A DNA stretch of 64,000 nucleotides from Siphonodentalium dalli (Eukaryota > Mollusca > Scaphopoda > Gadilida > Siphonodentaliidae), in the NCBI GenBank assembly GCA_032622095.1, contig CP136063.1, positions 183,313,956 to 183,377,955 of the forward strand, written 5' to 3'. Every line of letters starts with the position of its first letter. Positions within the stretch are counted from its first letter, which is position 1. A program made the position numbers and the translations under genes. Positions 11,609-24,790 of this stretch are shown here, in pieces. Below the pieces are notes generated by a model. It was not told the origin of the DNA. It made no database searches and worked only from the letters and a program-made list of their open reading frames with translations.

Positions 11609-12799
11609 AGTATTAACACTACCTATTTTGAAGTCGATATCTCGACATCGAAAGGTCCTATATATCAAATGCCATAATTTGCAGATCATGTATATACGAT
11701 TTAGGTAGCTTGCATGGGGTCTACAGAACACGTAGAAATCGCAGTTTTATTGTATATAATCTGACAATGCATCTTTAAGCTATATATACAGTTACTTAAA
11801 AAGCCAAATATTAGAGCGTCCTTAATTATGAGCTTTTATAATTGTTTCATTGCATTATTTGTGTACGCGTTTGATTATTTTTGCGATGTCTGTGTGTTAC
11901 CAATGGTGTTGATTGCAAGTATTGTAATTTTGCCTGTGAATGGTGCGTGGCTCATGTGGATGAAAGTTGGTACCGGACATTCAGACCAATTTGTTTTCAA
12001 ATAGCTGGGAAAGGGTACCTATTTATAGTAACATACTCATTTTGTGCAATCGGATTATCACCAGAAGACATGGCCAACGGATACTTGTTGCAATATCGGT
12101 ATACACCCTGGCCAAGTGGTCCTGCTAATGTGATGTGATGCTGGTGGGTCATGCTGAACTGCTATGGTGCTGTTAGGGCAAACTGATGCTGTTGCGCAAA
12201 AATATTAAATAGTTATGCTCGTCAAAAGATTGCCGTAAATTGTAAAATCTGAGACCGATTTCCAAATTCACGGTAAATACAAATTTGACAAAATCAGACA
12301 CAGAAATTGTGTGAGAATTGAAACCAATGTTCGATATATTATAATAAATAATGCATGTCTTGCCGTTGACAATTCCAAAATAGTGGGACTCTCAGAGGAA
12401 TTCCTCATCTCGGACCACTGTTTTTGGTATAGTCATGCATTAACTTTATAACATAGGATTGGAAGAACTTAAGAAATCAAACTTAAGGGGCAATATATAA
12501 TTTTATTGTGACAAATCGGCTGGTGCATCTTTAAAGATAAGCTTAAAGATTGCATGTCCATGCTGACACCATAAAATCACTCCATGAACCCAGTAATGCA
12601 ATTATTTTTAGATTCCAGATAACAACTTCATAAGCGCAACACGTTTTGATTCTTTTTGTCAGCCCAACAAAAAATCAAATGAACTCCTTTTATAAAGAGC
12701 GCTTATGTTTCCGTCGCCCAAAAAAGCGGTACGGTAGATAATAAGATCGCTCTCATGCAATTATGAACTTTTGTTATTGTTTTCGGTGTCTACATATAT
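11609..12799. repeat. Non-coding with repeat family H block
   Basis: The block 12104-12200 (AAGTGGTCCTGCTAATGTGA..CTGATGC) recurs at 15110-15180, 36300-36400 and, in part, at 63590. No gene was recognised. Confidence 0.45.
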
Positions 12800-13012
12800 C
12801 CCTTTCACGACGGGAGCTGCGTTGGTGCAATATCAAAGATCATGTGCATATATAATAGAATGCCCTGGCTTACAAGGTCAAGGTAAATATTGCATGCTAG
12901 GACAATATTTTCTCTTATATATCGACGCTCCCTGTGTGAGGATCGAATATATAAGAGAATGTATTGGCACAGGGTTTTCGCAAAATTTCAGGAAGATCCA
13001 GTTATGAAAGGG
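12800..13012. mobile_element. Hairpin MITE, family B, flanked by ATAT
   Basis: The ends are CCCTTTCACGACGGGAGCTGC and GAAAGGG. The 4-bp flank is ATAT on both sides (12796-12799 and 13013-13016), not TTAA. The internal hairpin module is intact. Confidence 0.75.
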
Positions 13013-14505
13013 ATATATATGGGGGATTTTATGGATTTTCGCGATGACTGAATAAAACGATTAATATTGATTGCATATCTTTTTCATATTCTTTCATCTG
13101 GTAAGCGGAAAATTGGTATAGGGATTTTTTGATTATTTTGTGTCGAATAGGATCGTGGATCACTGAAGGTGAATGGTTTTAACGGGATTAAATCGGACTG
13201 TGGGTGCATATCTTTGGTGGGAAAAACGTTATATTAAGAAATCCGTTATAAGAAACTGTTTTGGAACTTACCAAATCAAATTTAGGGTCATTAATGCTTG
13301 GTTAGCGCCTCATTATCGGGCTCGTTACTAGATCATTGATTATCTTTCTTAGATATCGCTCTCTGCACAAGAAACCCTAATTTGATTTCTCGCCCATACA
13401 CGAGTTCCTCCGATATTGGTATGGCAACCTGTCTCGTGTTGAGATTCCTTGAGTTGTGAACATGCGATCGATTGCGGCGTTCTGGTTTCTATTACAGGCA
13501 TTAAACTCGCGGACCATGAAGTGACAACATTGACGTTACCTCAGCGGGATGTCGTGCTACGATGCCATAATCGGACGGGTGTGGGAGGACAATTTACAGT
13601 TGCAATCGTTAGATTTCAATAAGAATAACAGTTTTTGAACAATCCGACCAACCCAAGATGATTATACATTAACAATTGCATTGCTAAATGGATTTTTCCG
13701 TTCTATTTTAAAAGTACGCATTGAAATGATTTATCATTCGCTTGGAGGGATTTTCAGGTATTGAACGCTGATGAAACCAGACGAAAAGCTAATATACTGC
13801 CAAAAAAATATTTTCTTATTGTGAGAAAAAAACAACTTGAAATAAGAAAACATATATTGGGCTTATACTTACAAAATTTTCAAACATGGCATTTTCTAAT
13901 AGTTAGAAAAATTAATTTCTTATAAAAGTTTAAATTATAATTATGAGAATATTTTTGCTTAATGTTTTCTCAGAACTGTTTAAATATTTTTCTCATAATT
14001 TTTTCATAGTAAGAATTAATTTCTTAAATCCTAGAAAGTCTTTTTCTCAATATCTAGAAAAAGGTAAGACATATTTTCTTATACCCTAGAAAGTCTTTTT
14101 CTCATTGTACTAAAGAGATTTTTTCCGTTCTGTTATAAAAGTATACATTATAATGATGTATTATCCATCTGGAGGGATTTTCAGGTAATGAAAGCAGATG
14201 ACAGACCGACGGAAAGCTAATACAAGTGCAGAAGGATTCGTAATCTTTGGTGGGAAAAGCTTGTTGAATTTATTATGTCATGACATGTACAAACATGTAT
14301 ATTGGTGATCGCAACGCTTTGTATGCACTTTAAAAAATGACAACTAGTCATTACCTCGACTTTGAAAAAAAGTGGTTATCCAAAGTTGTTTTAGGTGGAT
14401 TGTACTACTCATGTATATATGATTTGGATATTAAGGTTAATCCATATTCTATAAAATGAGAGAAAATTGAAGTTGTGAGTCTGAAAATACATATTTGGAA
14501 AATAA
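13013..14505. repeat. Non-coding, family C fragments and AT-rich hairpins
   Basis: Family C-like blocks (TGGAGGGATTTTCAGGTA..GACGRAAAGCTAATA) occur twice, near 13740-13795 and 14165-14240. Between them (13800-14110) is a dense AT-rich set of direct and inverted TTTCTCA/TGAGAAA and CCTAGAAAGTCTTTTTCTCA repeats. No coding sequence was seen. Confidence 0.5.
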
Positions 14506-14509
14506 TTAC

Positions 14510-14660
14510 ATGCAATTTTTTTCCGACAACCCCCCCCTAAATGAATAAGGAAAAAATTTACGTGTAAATTTTTGACGCCTAGTTACCCCCCCCCCCCCCC
14601 CCACCCCCGGTACGTTGTGTCCCGCAGTTTTTTTTCCGACCCACCCCCCTGTTATATGGA
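14510..14660. repeat. Poly-C repeat with TTTTTTCCGAC motifs
   Basis: Long C runs, including about 17 C at 14585-14601, sit beside TTTTTTCCGAC motifs. The same combination occurs at 21344-21480, 40127-40310 and 41395-41482, so this is a dispersed repeat family with quadruplex-prone G runs on the other strand. Confidence 0.65.
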
Positions 14661-16155
14661 CGTTATATATGTCATATATGCACCCAAAAGACTTGTCCAC
14701 TTAATAAAATGTAGAAAAATCGTGAAACAATAAAGAGCATTTTTATTCTTCTAATCCTTATATGGTTGAAATAAAGAGCGTTCGTCTCACTTCGGTGTGG
14801 AAACTTGAAAACAGACAGAAAATAGCTATGACACGTGTTTTTAAAGTATATAACTAGTTTGTATCCGTGTTTCGTATATTTATCGTATAGATTCTTACAG
14901 CATCCTCCAGTTAACCCCGTTTGAAGCTACTTCGTGGATTTGGCACCAAATATTTCCTCCACCAATTTGCAACTCACAAGACAAGTACAAATCTAGTTAG
15001 AAGCAATTACATTGATCGTGCAGACTCATCCAACGGCATTCAAAATATATGAACATGAAGTGTAAAGGCGTACAACAAAGGTCCACGGTCTGATTCACTC
15101 CTGGTCAAGTGGTCCTGCTAATATGATATGATACGGGTGGTCCTGCTGAATTGAACTGATGCCGTTACGAAAAAGTACCGTTATTTTTTCTAAAGTTTTC
15201 ATTTTCGCGGTATTTGGCTAATCCGAGCGATATGAGAAAAAAAACCCAGTGTGTTTATGAAACATGCAAGAACATATATATTTTTGAAAAATATAACAAT
15301 GTCTGCGCTGTTGTTTCTAAAACGACGTGAATAACCATCTTGATTATAGTGTATTTTCAACAACTAATACAACCAGTATTAAAAATAATTCGCAATAAAT
15401 ATGTGTTGAATGTTTGACACACATAATGGCTTTTCATGTATATGTTCAGATTATCGGAACACCGCGAAAAAGACAAAATAAAAAAATATAACTGTAAGGT
15501 ACGTTTTGTTAACAGCATCAATTTAACAGCGTGATAGCACATTAGCAGGAACACTTTATCAGGGGTGTGATTTGACACCAAATAATTCATAATGTCCTAA
15601 TCCTATTTTCTACAAGTCCAAAATCATATCAATGTGCTCGTGTGTCCGATCTAACGTACACGTGGTGGTTTCATGTCAAATCCGACAGGGCAAATTGACT
15701 CTGAGAACGATCTTTAAAGTGACTTGAAACACTAACATTGCTACTCACGGCGAATAAACTTGTTAAACGCAGGCATTTCAATAACTTTTGTACTAAAATT
15801 GCCATTCTTTCATATATAAAGTGACTCTCGTTGACGAAATCATTCTCGTTTGTGCATCGGTGATTTGGTCATCGTTCATAATAAAGACGAGTAGTTTCCT
15901 TTGGTTAATTTGTGTTTAGGTGATCGATGAACGATGAACGAATTATATTATTATTTAGAAACTAACGTTTATAAATATACCAATTTATAAACTTAACACG
16001 ACACCGGAAGTCACGCCATGTAACAAACATGGTGTTTAAAGATTAAATACCTACACCTGACCCAACACAAATGAATTTAGTTTCTCGATGGCTAAAGCTG
16101 CTTCCACAGACCCACGGCTGACGCTCGAGGCCAATGAGTGCGGCTATCGGGTTAA
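14661..16155. repeat. Non-coding with repeat fragments E and H
   Basis: The E-type motif AATAAAGAGCGTTC is at 14728-14785, and the H-type block AAGTGGTCCTGCTAATATGA at 15105-15200. The rest shows nothing recognisable. Confidence 0.4.
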
Positions 16156-16472
16156 CCCTTTACCTAACAAAACGGCCAAAAACGCCCAAGTAAAGCTTCA
16201 ACAGCCTAAAATATCTTCGATCTGTCTCAATAACACCATACAAATATGGATATCATTGGAACCGGTTCATTGACTACATTGTGATGGTTATAGTTATGCC
16301 CTGTGCCAATGCATTCTCTTATTATATATGCGAGTCGACCATTCTTTGACAATTTTATCATTTTTAATATGTGTTAAGCCAATGCATTCTCTTATATATG
16401 CGAGGCGACCTATGGTCGACTCGCATATATAAGAGAATGCATTGGCACAGGGCCGTTCTGTTGGGTAAAGGG
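16156..16472 (-). mobile_element. TTAA hairpin MITE, family A, reversed
   Basis: This copy begins CCCTTTACCTAACA after TTAA (16152-16155) and ends GGGTAAAGGG before TTAT. It holds the two-hairpin module and the block around ATATGGATATCATTGGAACC. Orientation is opposite to the copies at 25304, 27017 and 33105. Confidence 0.85.
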
Positions 16473-16898
16473 TTATAGGCGCAACGTTTCAAGTCATGAT
16501 TATGTCAGCCGCATGTCTGTGAAAGCAGCATAACGGGAAAACTAAAAATAATTGAAATCGAAAAATTGAAGAAGAAAAAAAAAGATAAAATGCATGAAAC
16601 TCTTCAGTCTTGGACATGCATTGTCGAATTGATTAGAAGTTAGAACGATGACAAAGCAAGTGAAGGCCATCATCACACAAAAAAAACAAGGTAAAATTTA
16701 TAGACCTTGTTCTTCTTTATATTATTGATAACTTTCCAATGACGAGATATCGTATTCTAAAACATTTTTCCGTATATATAATGTTTCTGTGCAGTAGCCA
16801 AAGGTGGCCTTCATGCACGTTTGTTGTCTGAACAATACTGTTACACAGCCAGTAATTTTATCAACAAACTGTTGAACGAATTCCGATCAAATCAAATA

Positions 16899-17400
16899 TA
16901 TCTATATATATAACAGAGTAGGATCTGTCTGTCTTGTCAGTCTGTTCGGATTTTTCTCCCAGACCCCCTAGACCGATTTCAACCAAATTTGGTATTGCGA
17001 CTCATGGTACCCTAGCGGAGGCTATAACGGCGTTAGTTTCTCAAAATTTTGATTTAAAAAAATAAAAAATAATAATAATAAATAAGCTCACTATGGGCCT
17101 ATTTCAGAACCAAATAAATGTGAATATTTAGGTTCAATATCAAATTATTTGGAGACCAAATATACGGTCTTTATAGTATTTGTTTTCACTGTGGCCAGCG
17201 CTATCCAACATAATAACGGGTATAAGTCCACTATGGGCTAATTCCAAAAACAAATAAGTCCAATATGAACCAATGTCAATGATTATGTCTAATATGAACC
17301 TACTTGCACGAGGATATATAGAAGTAGCATAATAAATATGATCTATATATAAAAGAGTAGGATTTGTTTGTCATGTGCGCGTAGAGCACAATGGGGCCGC
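16899..17400 (+). mobile_element. Two Helitron-like 5' ends
   Basis: TCTATATATATAACAGAGTAGGATCTGTCTGTC (16899; the first 20 bases are the diagnostic part) and a second TCTATATATAAAAGAGTAGG (about 17343) match the common 5' ends of non-autonomous Helitrons. The first is followed by GACCGATTTCAACCAAATTTGGT-like sequence, which also occurs before the Helitron 3' end at 44176. Matching 3' ends were not located. Confidence 0.5.
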
Positions 17401-19555
17401 GGGCTCCTAACGCACAAAGATGCCGCAGGCCCCTCCAGCGAGCCTGTTTCAGCTATGTTTCAGCGATGTCAAATATTCAACAGAACACATATGTGCGACT
17501 AAAATATTTGAATTGCAATGGTGATGTTTGTTGACAAAATGATTGGCACTGTGACAGCAATGTTTACGTATACCAATGGTTTCATAATGAGAAATCTCGT
17601 GATTGGCGAGTTATCAGTAATATATATAAGAAGACACTCTATTTTTCTATGTTCTTTTATAGGGACGATGGTTTAACAACCATTTCACACTTACCCACTG
17701 CGGATACCCATCATTTAACCCTTTATATATTGACGAGTAGTTCCCTTAGGAAACTGTATGTTTAGATAATCGATAAAAGTTGAACGAATTCTATTATTAT
17801 TTAGAAACAAATGTTTATATATCAATTTATAGACTTAACAAGACAAAACCTAGATAAAATCATTATTAAAAAATGGTATATTTATATTACTGGAACGGCA
17901 GATAGTCCTATAGACGTAGGTCGTTTGTTGAAACTTATTATTATGAACATTTCCCATCAATTAATTGAAATCCATCTTCACTTATAATATTTTTTCGTCT
18001 GTCTGTCATCTGCTAATTTTTCCTGAACACCCCACCTGATTAACAATAGACCATTCCAATTATAATTTTATAATTGAGTGGGAGAATCCATTTAGTATAG
18101 ACAGTTAACTATTTTCAATTCGCAATTATTACACGACGAACGGTCATCGCCCTCAAGAGCGAATGAACTTACATTCCAAATCCGAACGCGCAGTACCGTT
18201 TCGAAAATTACTCTTATTTCCTTTGTTTATTTTCAATTTTCCAATTAGTCCCAACGTCCTTTAGTGGGTTGTCGGGTTTGAATACATGCCTACAGTTATG
18301 ATACGCTGTGACATTAGCGAGGATAAATGGGTTATATTCTTATTCGCGGTTTTGTCGAAAGGGATAGGATCAAGTAAATGCGAATTGTGCCAGAACTTAA
18401 AATTAGTGTTCAAGGTTCGAGTATTGGATAAGATTCAAATGGTAAAACCACGTGTCAACTTCTTATATAGGCACCAGGAGCACACCATTCCTTAATATAT
18501 TTCAGGTTGTCAAAGTTGCTGATGGACACCGACGTTGATTAGAAACGACACGTGCATGTGTTCTGATAAATTCTAAATTCTAAAACAAGTACAATCCCAT
18601 GCTGTCCAACTATACTGTTGTCCAATATCCCAACATGACTTACTAAAGATCTTTTAAGTTTAACATAAGGTTAACAATATGTTAATACACAAGAAAAATC
18701 TGCATCACACCGCAAGCAAATCAGTCATGGAATGTCATATTAGGCTCCCGGTCGCAATACCACATTTCCTAACGTAAATACCACTTGATTCAGTGTTAAG
18801 AGGACTACTAATGTTAAATCTACTTTGCTCCTGGGAATGACAGCGAATACAGTAGTTCCCTAGAGAAGATGACAATCCCGTTAGAGGCCCCACTGTTTCA
18901 TTGTTTTCTCGTCGATATACCTGCCATGAGATTGTTTAGTCACCATCCGGTTAACATATTGTAAGGTTTTACTCACCCGTATGATAAGTTTGGTGTCCAT
19001 CATGAGGTTCTTCCAATTTCATATTCTAAACTATTATCTGTTAACAGAAACGGAGATGAAATATTAAGAATCCGCTTTAAAACATTTCTTTTGAGGCCTT
19101 TTGTTTAGATTGTTCGGCCTCTTGTTTCCGCGTGTCCCAATGGTTCTCCCGAAGTAATCTCGTTCTGTATTGATCGGATGCGCAGGCAAATTATCTTTGT
19201 GTTCCCCGAGCGCAGGTCGCGTTTAAATCGATATTCTGAGAGAATTGAAGGAACTTGCCATTGACGTCATCCGTGGGTCACAGCGATTCCATTCAAGGGG
19301 TATATATCATTATCGATGAACGTAAACAATATGCGCAGACGACATCACTAGCTGTCAACCGCTTCCTTATCAGAATGCACGGTATACACAACAATACAAA
19401 AGAAATGTGAACCTCACGCTGTTTTATTATCAAGAAAGGGAAGTTTGCAACCCTGATATCTATCGTCTTAGAGATCATTGATCCGTTGTAACACTGGTAC
19501 ATCGGGGTTACCGAGAATTGCGACACCGTCCGTTTCTGGTTAGAGGGGTTCTGTT
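17401..19555. repeat. Non-coding, one MITE family C copy
   Basis: A family C copy (reverse) lies at about 17930-18110 and ends GGGAGAATCCATTTAGTATAG. The remainder, including the open frame at 18286-18495, gives no recognisable protein. Confidence 0.4.
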
Positions 19556-19925
19556 AATTTTAAAAGATACATAATCCGAATTAACGCTCCTTAATTACTA
19601 TTTATTTGGCTTCGGGGGTAAAACAAAATTGGATTCGAGTCGAGGAACCCACCCATGATCCATCAATGCTCAGATATTATAAGTTATCAGATATCTATTT
19701 TTGAAATCTTTTATTTTTCACCACCTGTAATATTTGGCGGCCTAGCTAATATTCGACAAGCCGACCGACATATACTCTCGATATCAAATTGCTTTGAACA
19801 AAATGTTGATATATAACACGTATTGGGAAATTATATACTAGAATTGAAAGTGGTTAGCATTATTTTGGGGTAATCGATTCTGATGAAACGGGGACCATCG
19901 AATCTGATTGTGTACCTGCAAATGG
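19556..19925 (-). mobile_element. Repeat family D, copy 2, reversed
   Basis: It starts AAAAGATACATAATCCGAATTAACG and ends near GGGACCATCGAATCTGATTGTGTACC, the reverse complement of the ends of the 62991-63430 copy. Confidence 0.75.
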
Positions 19926-19950
19926 TATACACGCAAGTTTCATTACTATA

Positions 19951-19959
19951 TTATTATTA

Positions 19960-19995
<36 letters not shown>

Positions 19996-21070
19996 TTACA
20001 TTTAAAAACGCATTAGACAGTAAATTAGTTTCAATGCGCTTTACAATAGAAATACATGTACAGTTTAAAACAAAGAGATAACACAATATGGATACTAAAA
20101 GATATGTGAGTTTAAAAGAGGCCAAGGAGAATTAAAATACTACCTAAAAACAGCTACGTATACAGCTAAAAAGTAACAAATCATGAATATGGAATATATG
20201 AAAATTAGTGAATCGAAAATAAGTGCGAATAATGTCAATTTGGCAACTGAAAACATTGACGAAACAGATATGTTTTCAGCAACTTTTTAAAACTTTGAAC
20301 AGAGTGACAGCGCCTGATGTTCATTGGCAGTTTGTTCCATAGCGCGATGGACACTTCCCTGGAAGCATAACTTTCCATGCTTATTGTTCGGTTTGCCGCC
20401 GATGGTATTCAGGTGGAATCCGGTGGTGTTGGACCGAGTTATTCCTCCCGATCTCACTTGATACATGTGCGTGATATAATCAGGTGATTCCATGCGGAGA
20501 GATTTGAACACAATTACAGCGCATTTAAACTGAATCCTAAATCTGAATGTCATGATGTGCTCTTGGATTATAAATTGGGTTATATGATCATATTTACATT
20601 TATTATTCATTAAGCGAACACAATTGTTTATCAAAATGTCGATCTTATCCACATTCTCCTGAGTGATGGTAGTCAGTAGGGAGTTAAAACTGTCAATACG
20701 TGATACAATCAGCGAAAGCACAGCATGTTTCTTTGCTTCTTTGGTAAGATGTGATCTGATTCTTCTTAAACATCGAAAGTGGAAATAACAGATTTTTAGA
20801 ATGTTAGACACCATTGTGTCCATTGTCATATTGGAATCAAAATATGCACATAGGTTTCGAATTTGCTTTGACGAAGAAATGATGCTATCACCAAGTTGTA
20901 TGTCGAAGCTGGAATCAACACAACCATTCACTTCTGCCGATAGTGCATTAAGGTGATATTTGGAGGCTATGACCAGAAATTCGGATTTACCATCATTCAG
21001 CTTCAATTTGTTTTCAAGCATCCAGTTTTTGACATCACAGAAACATGTCTCTAAACAACGTCTAGCTTCA
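19951..21070 (-). pseudogene. Truncated non-LTR retrotransposon, RT C-terminal part, (TAA)n tail
   Basis: The minus-strand open frame (20287 to about 21070) encodes the thumb and C-terminal part of a reverse transcriptase. It has WMLENKLKLNDGKSEFLVIA, then RNLCAYFDSNMTM, then RCLRRIRSHLTKEAKKHAVLS and IVSRIDSFNSLL. This order is typical of CR1/L2-type LINEs. The catalytic palm box and everything upstream are missing, so it is 5'-truncated. A 3' UTR of about 290 bp follows and ends in (TAA)n (minus strand; plus-strand TTA run 19951-19993), the tail type of this superfamily. The surviving frame is open for over 240 residues, so the insertion is fairly young. Confidence 0.88.
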
Positions 21071-21156
21071 TCGTATCAGCCGACTTCCTTCCGATCAAAT
21101 TCACCATTTTGATGCAGTCCGGTTAACTATTACTCGGTATTCATAGGCCCAATTTA

Positions 21157-21980
21157 ATCCTTTCTATACTAAATGGATTCTCCCATTCAGTTTTAAAAAT
21201 ATACATAGGAATTAGTTGTGATTACTCTGTCTATTGCAGTCTGTAATACAGATTGGGTGATTGATCGCTGTGAAACTTATCAAAGTGATCTTGAACACGT
21301 ATTATTTTTCTTTCGTTTTTGTATTTAACACATTTTATGTTGTTAAATCGGGGAGGAGGTGGTCAGGACAAAAATTCCAGACATTAGGTGCAAAAAAAAC
21401 AAACAATTTCCGACCTCTGGGTAACCACCACCCCCTAATTTTATTTTTTCCAGATACTGGTATAGGGACCCACCACCTCCAAACTGCTTCAAATGACTAT
21501 TTTACTCAGTTTTCCTGATCTCATCCGTATCATGATTATAAAAGCATTCCTACTTTTTATTAACCAACAAGACTGTAATGTTTGAAAACAATTCTCCAAT
21601 AAATGTGGACTATTTGGTGTGCGTGCTGATGGATTGACATTTGAAATTCAAGATGGTGCTGGCGGCCATGTTTGTTTTAAACGAATTTTGGGGGGGGGGG
21701 GGAAAGGGAGACTCCAAACTAGATGTAACGTCGAAGATCCATGTGAAGTTTGGTGACGATTGGATGAGAACTGGGACCTGTAAGGTATGCTAAAGGATTT
21801 CTGCATGCAAAGAGTAAAATCCAAGATGGCGGCTGGCAGCCATGTTTTTTACAAAATTCGGGGGAGAATGAATGGTAGGCACCCATCGTGGGGTCACACC
21901 GAAGACCCACGTGAAGTTTGGTGATGATCCGATGAGGGATAGACTCTGTAGGGTGTGCTAAAGGATTTAGTGATGGAAAC
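21157..21980. repeat. Family C fragment, poly-C-family fragment and two-copy ~180-bp repeat
   Basis: The family C end TACTAAATGGATTCTCCCATTC is at about 21165-21220. A CCGAC/ACCACC repeat related to 14510 and 40127 is at 21344-21480. From 21645 to 21975 a unit of about 180 bp (ATCCATGTGAAGTTTGGTGA..GGTATGCTAAAGGATT) occurs twice. Confidence 0.55.
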
Positions 21981-22671
21981 CTTTTGTCCCATTATTTTGA
22001 AGAAAAATGACTCTATTCATTGGTGGGAAATGTTCAAATATTAAGTTCAAATATCGACATTCAAAAAGGGAAATTTTTAACACGTCCCTGCCTGCACATA
22101 CAGTGTTGATAGCTCATTTGGTTATCAGAATACCGGATTATTTCTCTTCGTTACAAGTTTCGTATGCTATACGTTGGACACAAAAACGGTTTGACCGTGT
22201 ATACGTATAGTAGGTGAAATGACCACGTGAGTCATGTGACCTCCGTTGACAATGGTAACATGTTAGACGCATGTGTGGCTGAACCAGGCTGGTATTTGAT
22301 TCTGGGTCTAAGACGAAAAATATTTTACAGTAAATATTTGTTAAACTAACTGAACAATCAGCTAGAACAATCGGAACATATTTCGGATCCGAACAATGAA
22401 ATTTCCAACTTTTTGAACATTTCCAATATTTTGAACAAAGTTGGCTGGGTGTAGCAATAGCCTTTACACCCCCGGTTGCCACGTCCCTATTAACATATAT
22501 TGTATCTCACATGATCCTCGGCTTCTTATTGGATGAAAGCTGTACATGTACCCCTATTTTCGTAGATTGAATCCATTCGGATGATGGGCACTAAATGCAT
22601 GTATTCCCGGCTCCATATACATGCATGTAGTCCCGGCTATTAATGTACCCCAAGGGGTATAACCGTATACC

Positions 22672-22790
22672 CTATTCATGACTGGAGCATCCTGAAATTT
22701 TGCGAAGACGCTGTGACAATTCAATCTCTTAATTATGCGAGTTCCCCACAGGGAGCCTTGCATATATAGATAACACATTGGCCTAAAAAT
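22672..22790. mobile_element. Partial family B hairpin MITE
   Basis: It matches the family B end (TTCATGACTGGAGCATCCTGAAATTTTGCG) and one hairpin (GCGAG..CACAGGGAGCC). The second half is missing. Confidence 0.6.
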
Positions 22791-22844
22791 ATTGTCCTTG
22801 TTGTAAACATATTTATTCCAATCATAATAACATATTTAAACATT

Positions 22845-22854
22845 TGAGAGAGAG

Positions 22855-22942
<88 letters not shown>
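22845..22942. repeat. (GA)n microsatellite
   Basis: About 95 bp of GA dinucleotides, nearly pure from 22859 on. Confidence 0.97.
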
Positions 22943-22943
<1 letters not shown>

Positions 22944-23108
22944 TAACTTAAGGGCGATATCATATGGCGCATGCTAGGAGTCCATAGGAAAGGTTATAGC
23001 TGTAAACGTTACCGCTTGTATATATCTTTCAAACGGGTGTAGACAGCATCTTTATTTCTTTATTTCTTTATTATTTTAGTTCTACTTACTACAACAATCA
23101 ATCATCTA

Positions 23109-23988
23109 GATTACTTCGGCAAGATGAAATCCATGGGGGATGTCCGATTCGGATGCACGCTGGTGCACTATTTGTTGATTATAGAACATCGCGACGTTTT
23201 CAATTTCTTCAGAAGAGATTTCGCTAGAAAAGGACAGCGTTGAATTTTCGTCAAATATCACCTGATATTATTTTTATTGCTAAATTTCCGAACGAGTTCT
23301 CTCAATTTCGCGACATTCGCACGCAAGCTCTGAATCTAGAGGCCACTTGATCATAGAATCTGGTATTTTATGCATAATATGTTAAGACAAATCATTCTAA
23401 ATCTATTCCTGTAATCATGGTCTCCATACGACAAATGTGAAATTCACAATAACACTTTGAAAGTAGTTACCCAAGAAATATGGAGGTAACGATCACACAG
23501 TTTATTGTTACGGATTCACACAGATACATAACCAATGTGCATCGTTATCCCAATATTTCGTGGATAACTACATTCAAAGTGTTATTGTTAATTCCCGACT
23601 GATCACAGGGACATCAGAATTGCAGGAAGTGATTGAGAAATTATTTGTCTTAACATATTATACATAAAATACCAGATTGTGTTATCATGTGCCCTCTACT
23701 TGTAGTAATTTCTTGCACATGTCACAAACTTTAGATAATTCGTTCGAAAATAAAGGAATACCAATAATTTCAAGTGGATATTTGACAAATTTACCGTCGT
23801 CATCTTCTAGCGAAATTTCTTCAGAAGAAATTGGAAAAGTTGCTGTGTTCGATAATCAACAAATAGTGTACTAAATTACCTAGTCACCTTGAACTGTAGC
23901 ATGATGTGTACAAATAACAATTGTGCATCGTTACCATACCAGTGTGCATCCACATCGGCCATCCCCTGTGTGGTCTAAAGTAATCAAA
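23109..23988. mobile_element. Long foldback element, about 880 bp
   Basis: The left arm (23109 to about 23400) and right arm (about 23640-23988) are diverged inverted repeats. Shared blocks include GATTACTT at the tips, CATGGGGGATGTCCGAT, TTGTTGATTAT and TTTCTTCAGAAGA. A second inverted pair in the centre (23451-23600) is centred on TCACAATAACACTTTGAA / TTCAAAGTGTTATTGT. I found no target duplication or coding frame. Confidence 0.7.
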
Positions 23989-24320
23989 AAGTTATCTGTT
24001 CATCACAAATAAATTACTTTGGCTACTAGAAATCTATAATTCTTGATTACAAATACAACACAAATACTTAAAAATTTGTAAGCATCACAAATACAATACA
24101 AATACATATATAACACGATTACCCCATCCCTGATCAACATTCACTTTCAGTTTTCTATTCGAACAGGTCAGGGGAAATTCCCAAAATGGATGTACTACAC
24201 CGTAAGTGGACGTTGTTCGATGGGATATAATGATTAGAAGGTGTTTTGTTCCACGAACACGCCAATTTAGTGACGTAAATTAGTGGAGTATAGACAACTT
24301 CAAGTCATACTCCATTAATT

Positions 24321-24790
24321 AAAGGCCCACTTGATTTTCGAGTCGCCGATTTTTTTGTTTATGGTGACTTGATATACGGTTTTAATAACAATCTATGCCA
24401 TAAAATATGACCAAAATACTTTAATTCATCACTATTTGAAACATCTGTGTCTCAGAAGATGCCCACAGAGAAATAGAAAACTGCTGAAATCATTTAAAGA
24501 CCCCCCCCCCCCTGTGCCACCCAGAGCTCAAACTTTTTCAATGGAAGGGGAAGAACTCTATCTTTAATATATAGATTAATTCCCCCTGTATTGAAAATAA
24601 TACTGATTTTTACTTCATTCTTGATGACAAAACGTGTTGGCAACTGAAAAACAACACGTCCACAGTTTATTACACCGGATAAGTTGATAATACAATGTTT
24701 TGGAGCTTCCTCTTTCAAATGGTATAATAATATGGCATATATATATTTTATATAATGTAATCTGGGGGTTCGAAAATTAAGTGGGCCTTT
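24321..24790. mobile_element. MITE with AAAGGCCCACTT ends
   Basis: The inverted ends AAAGGCCCACTTGATTTTCGA (24321) and TCGAAAATTAAGTGGGCCTTT (to 24790) are about 470 bp apart. The right end abuts the first unit of the 1,713-bp tandem duplication. A C run of about 12 lies inside (24501-24512). Confidence 0.7.

Noticed and set aside
22138-22482. 114-residue minus-strand ORF with several Cys
   Set aside because: No recognisable domain or splice context; composition is like the surrounding non-coding DNA.
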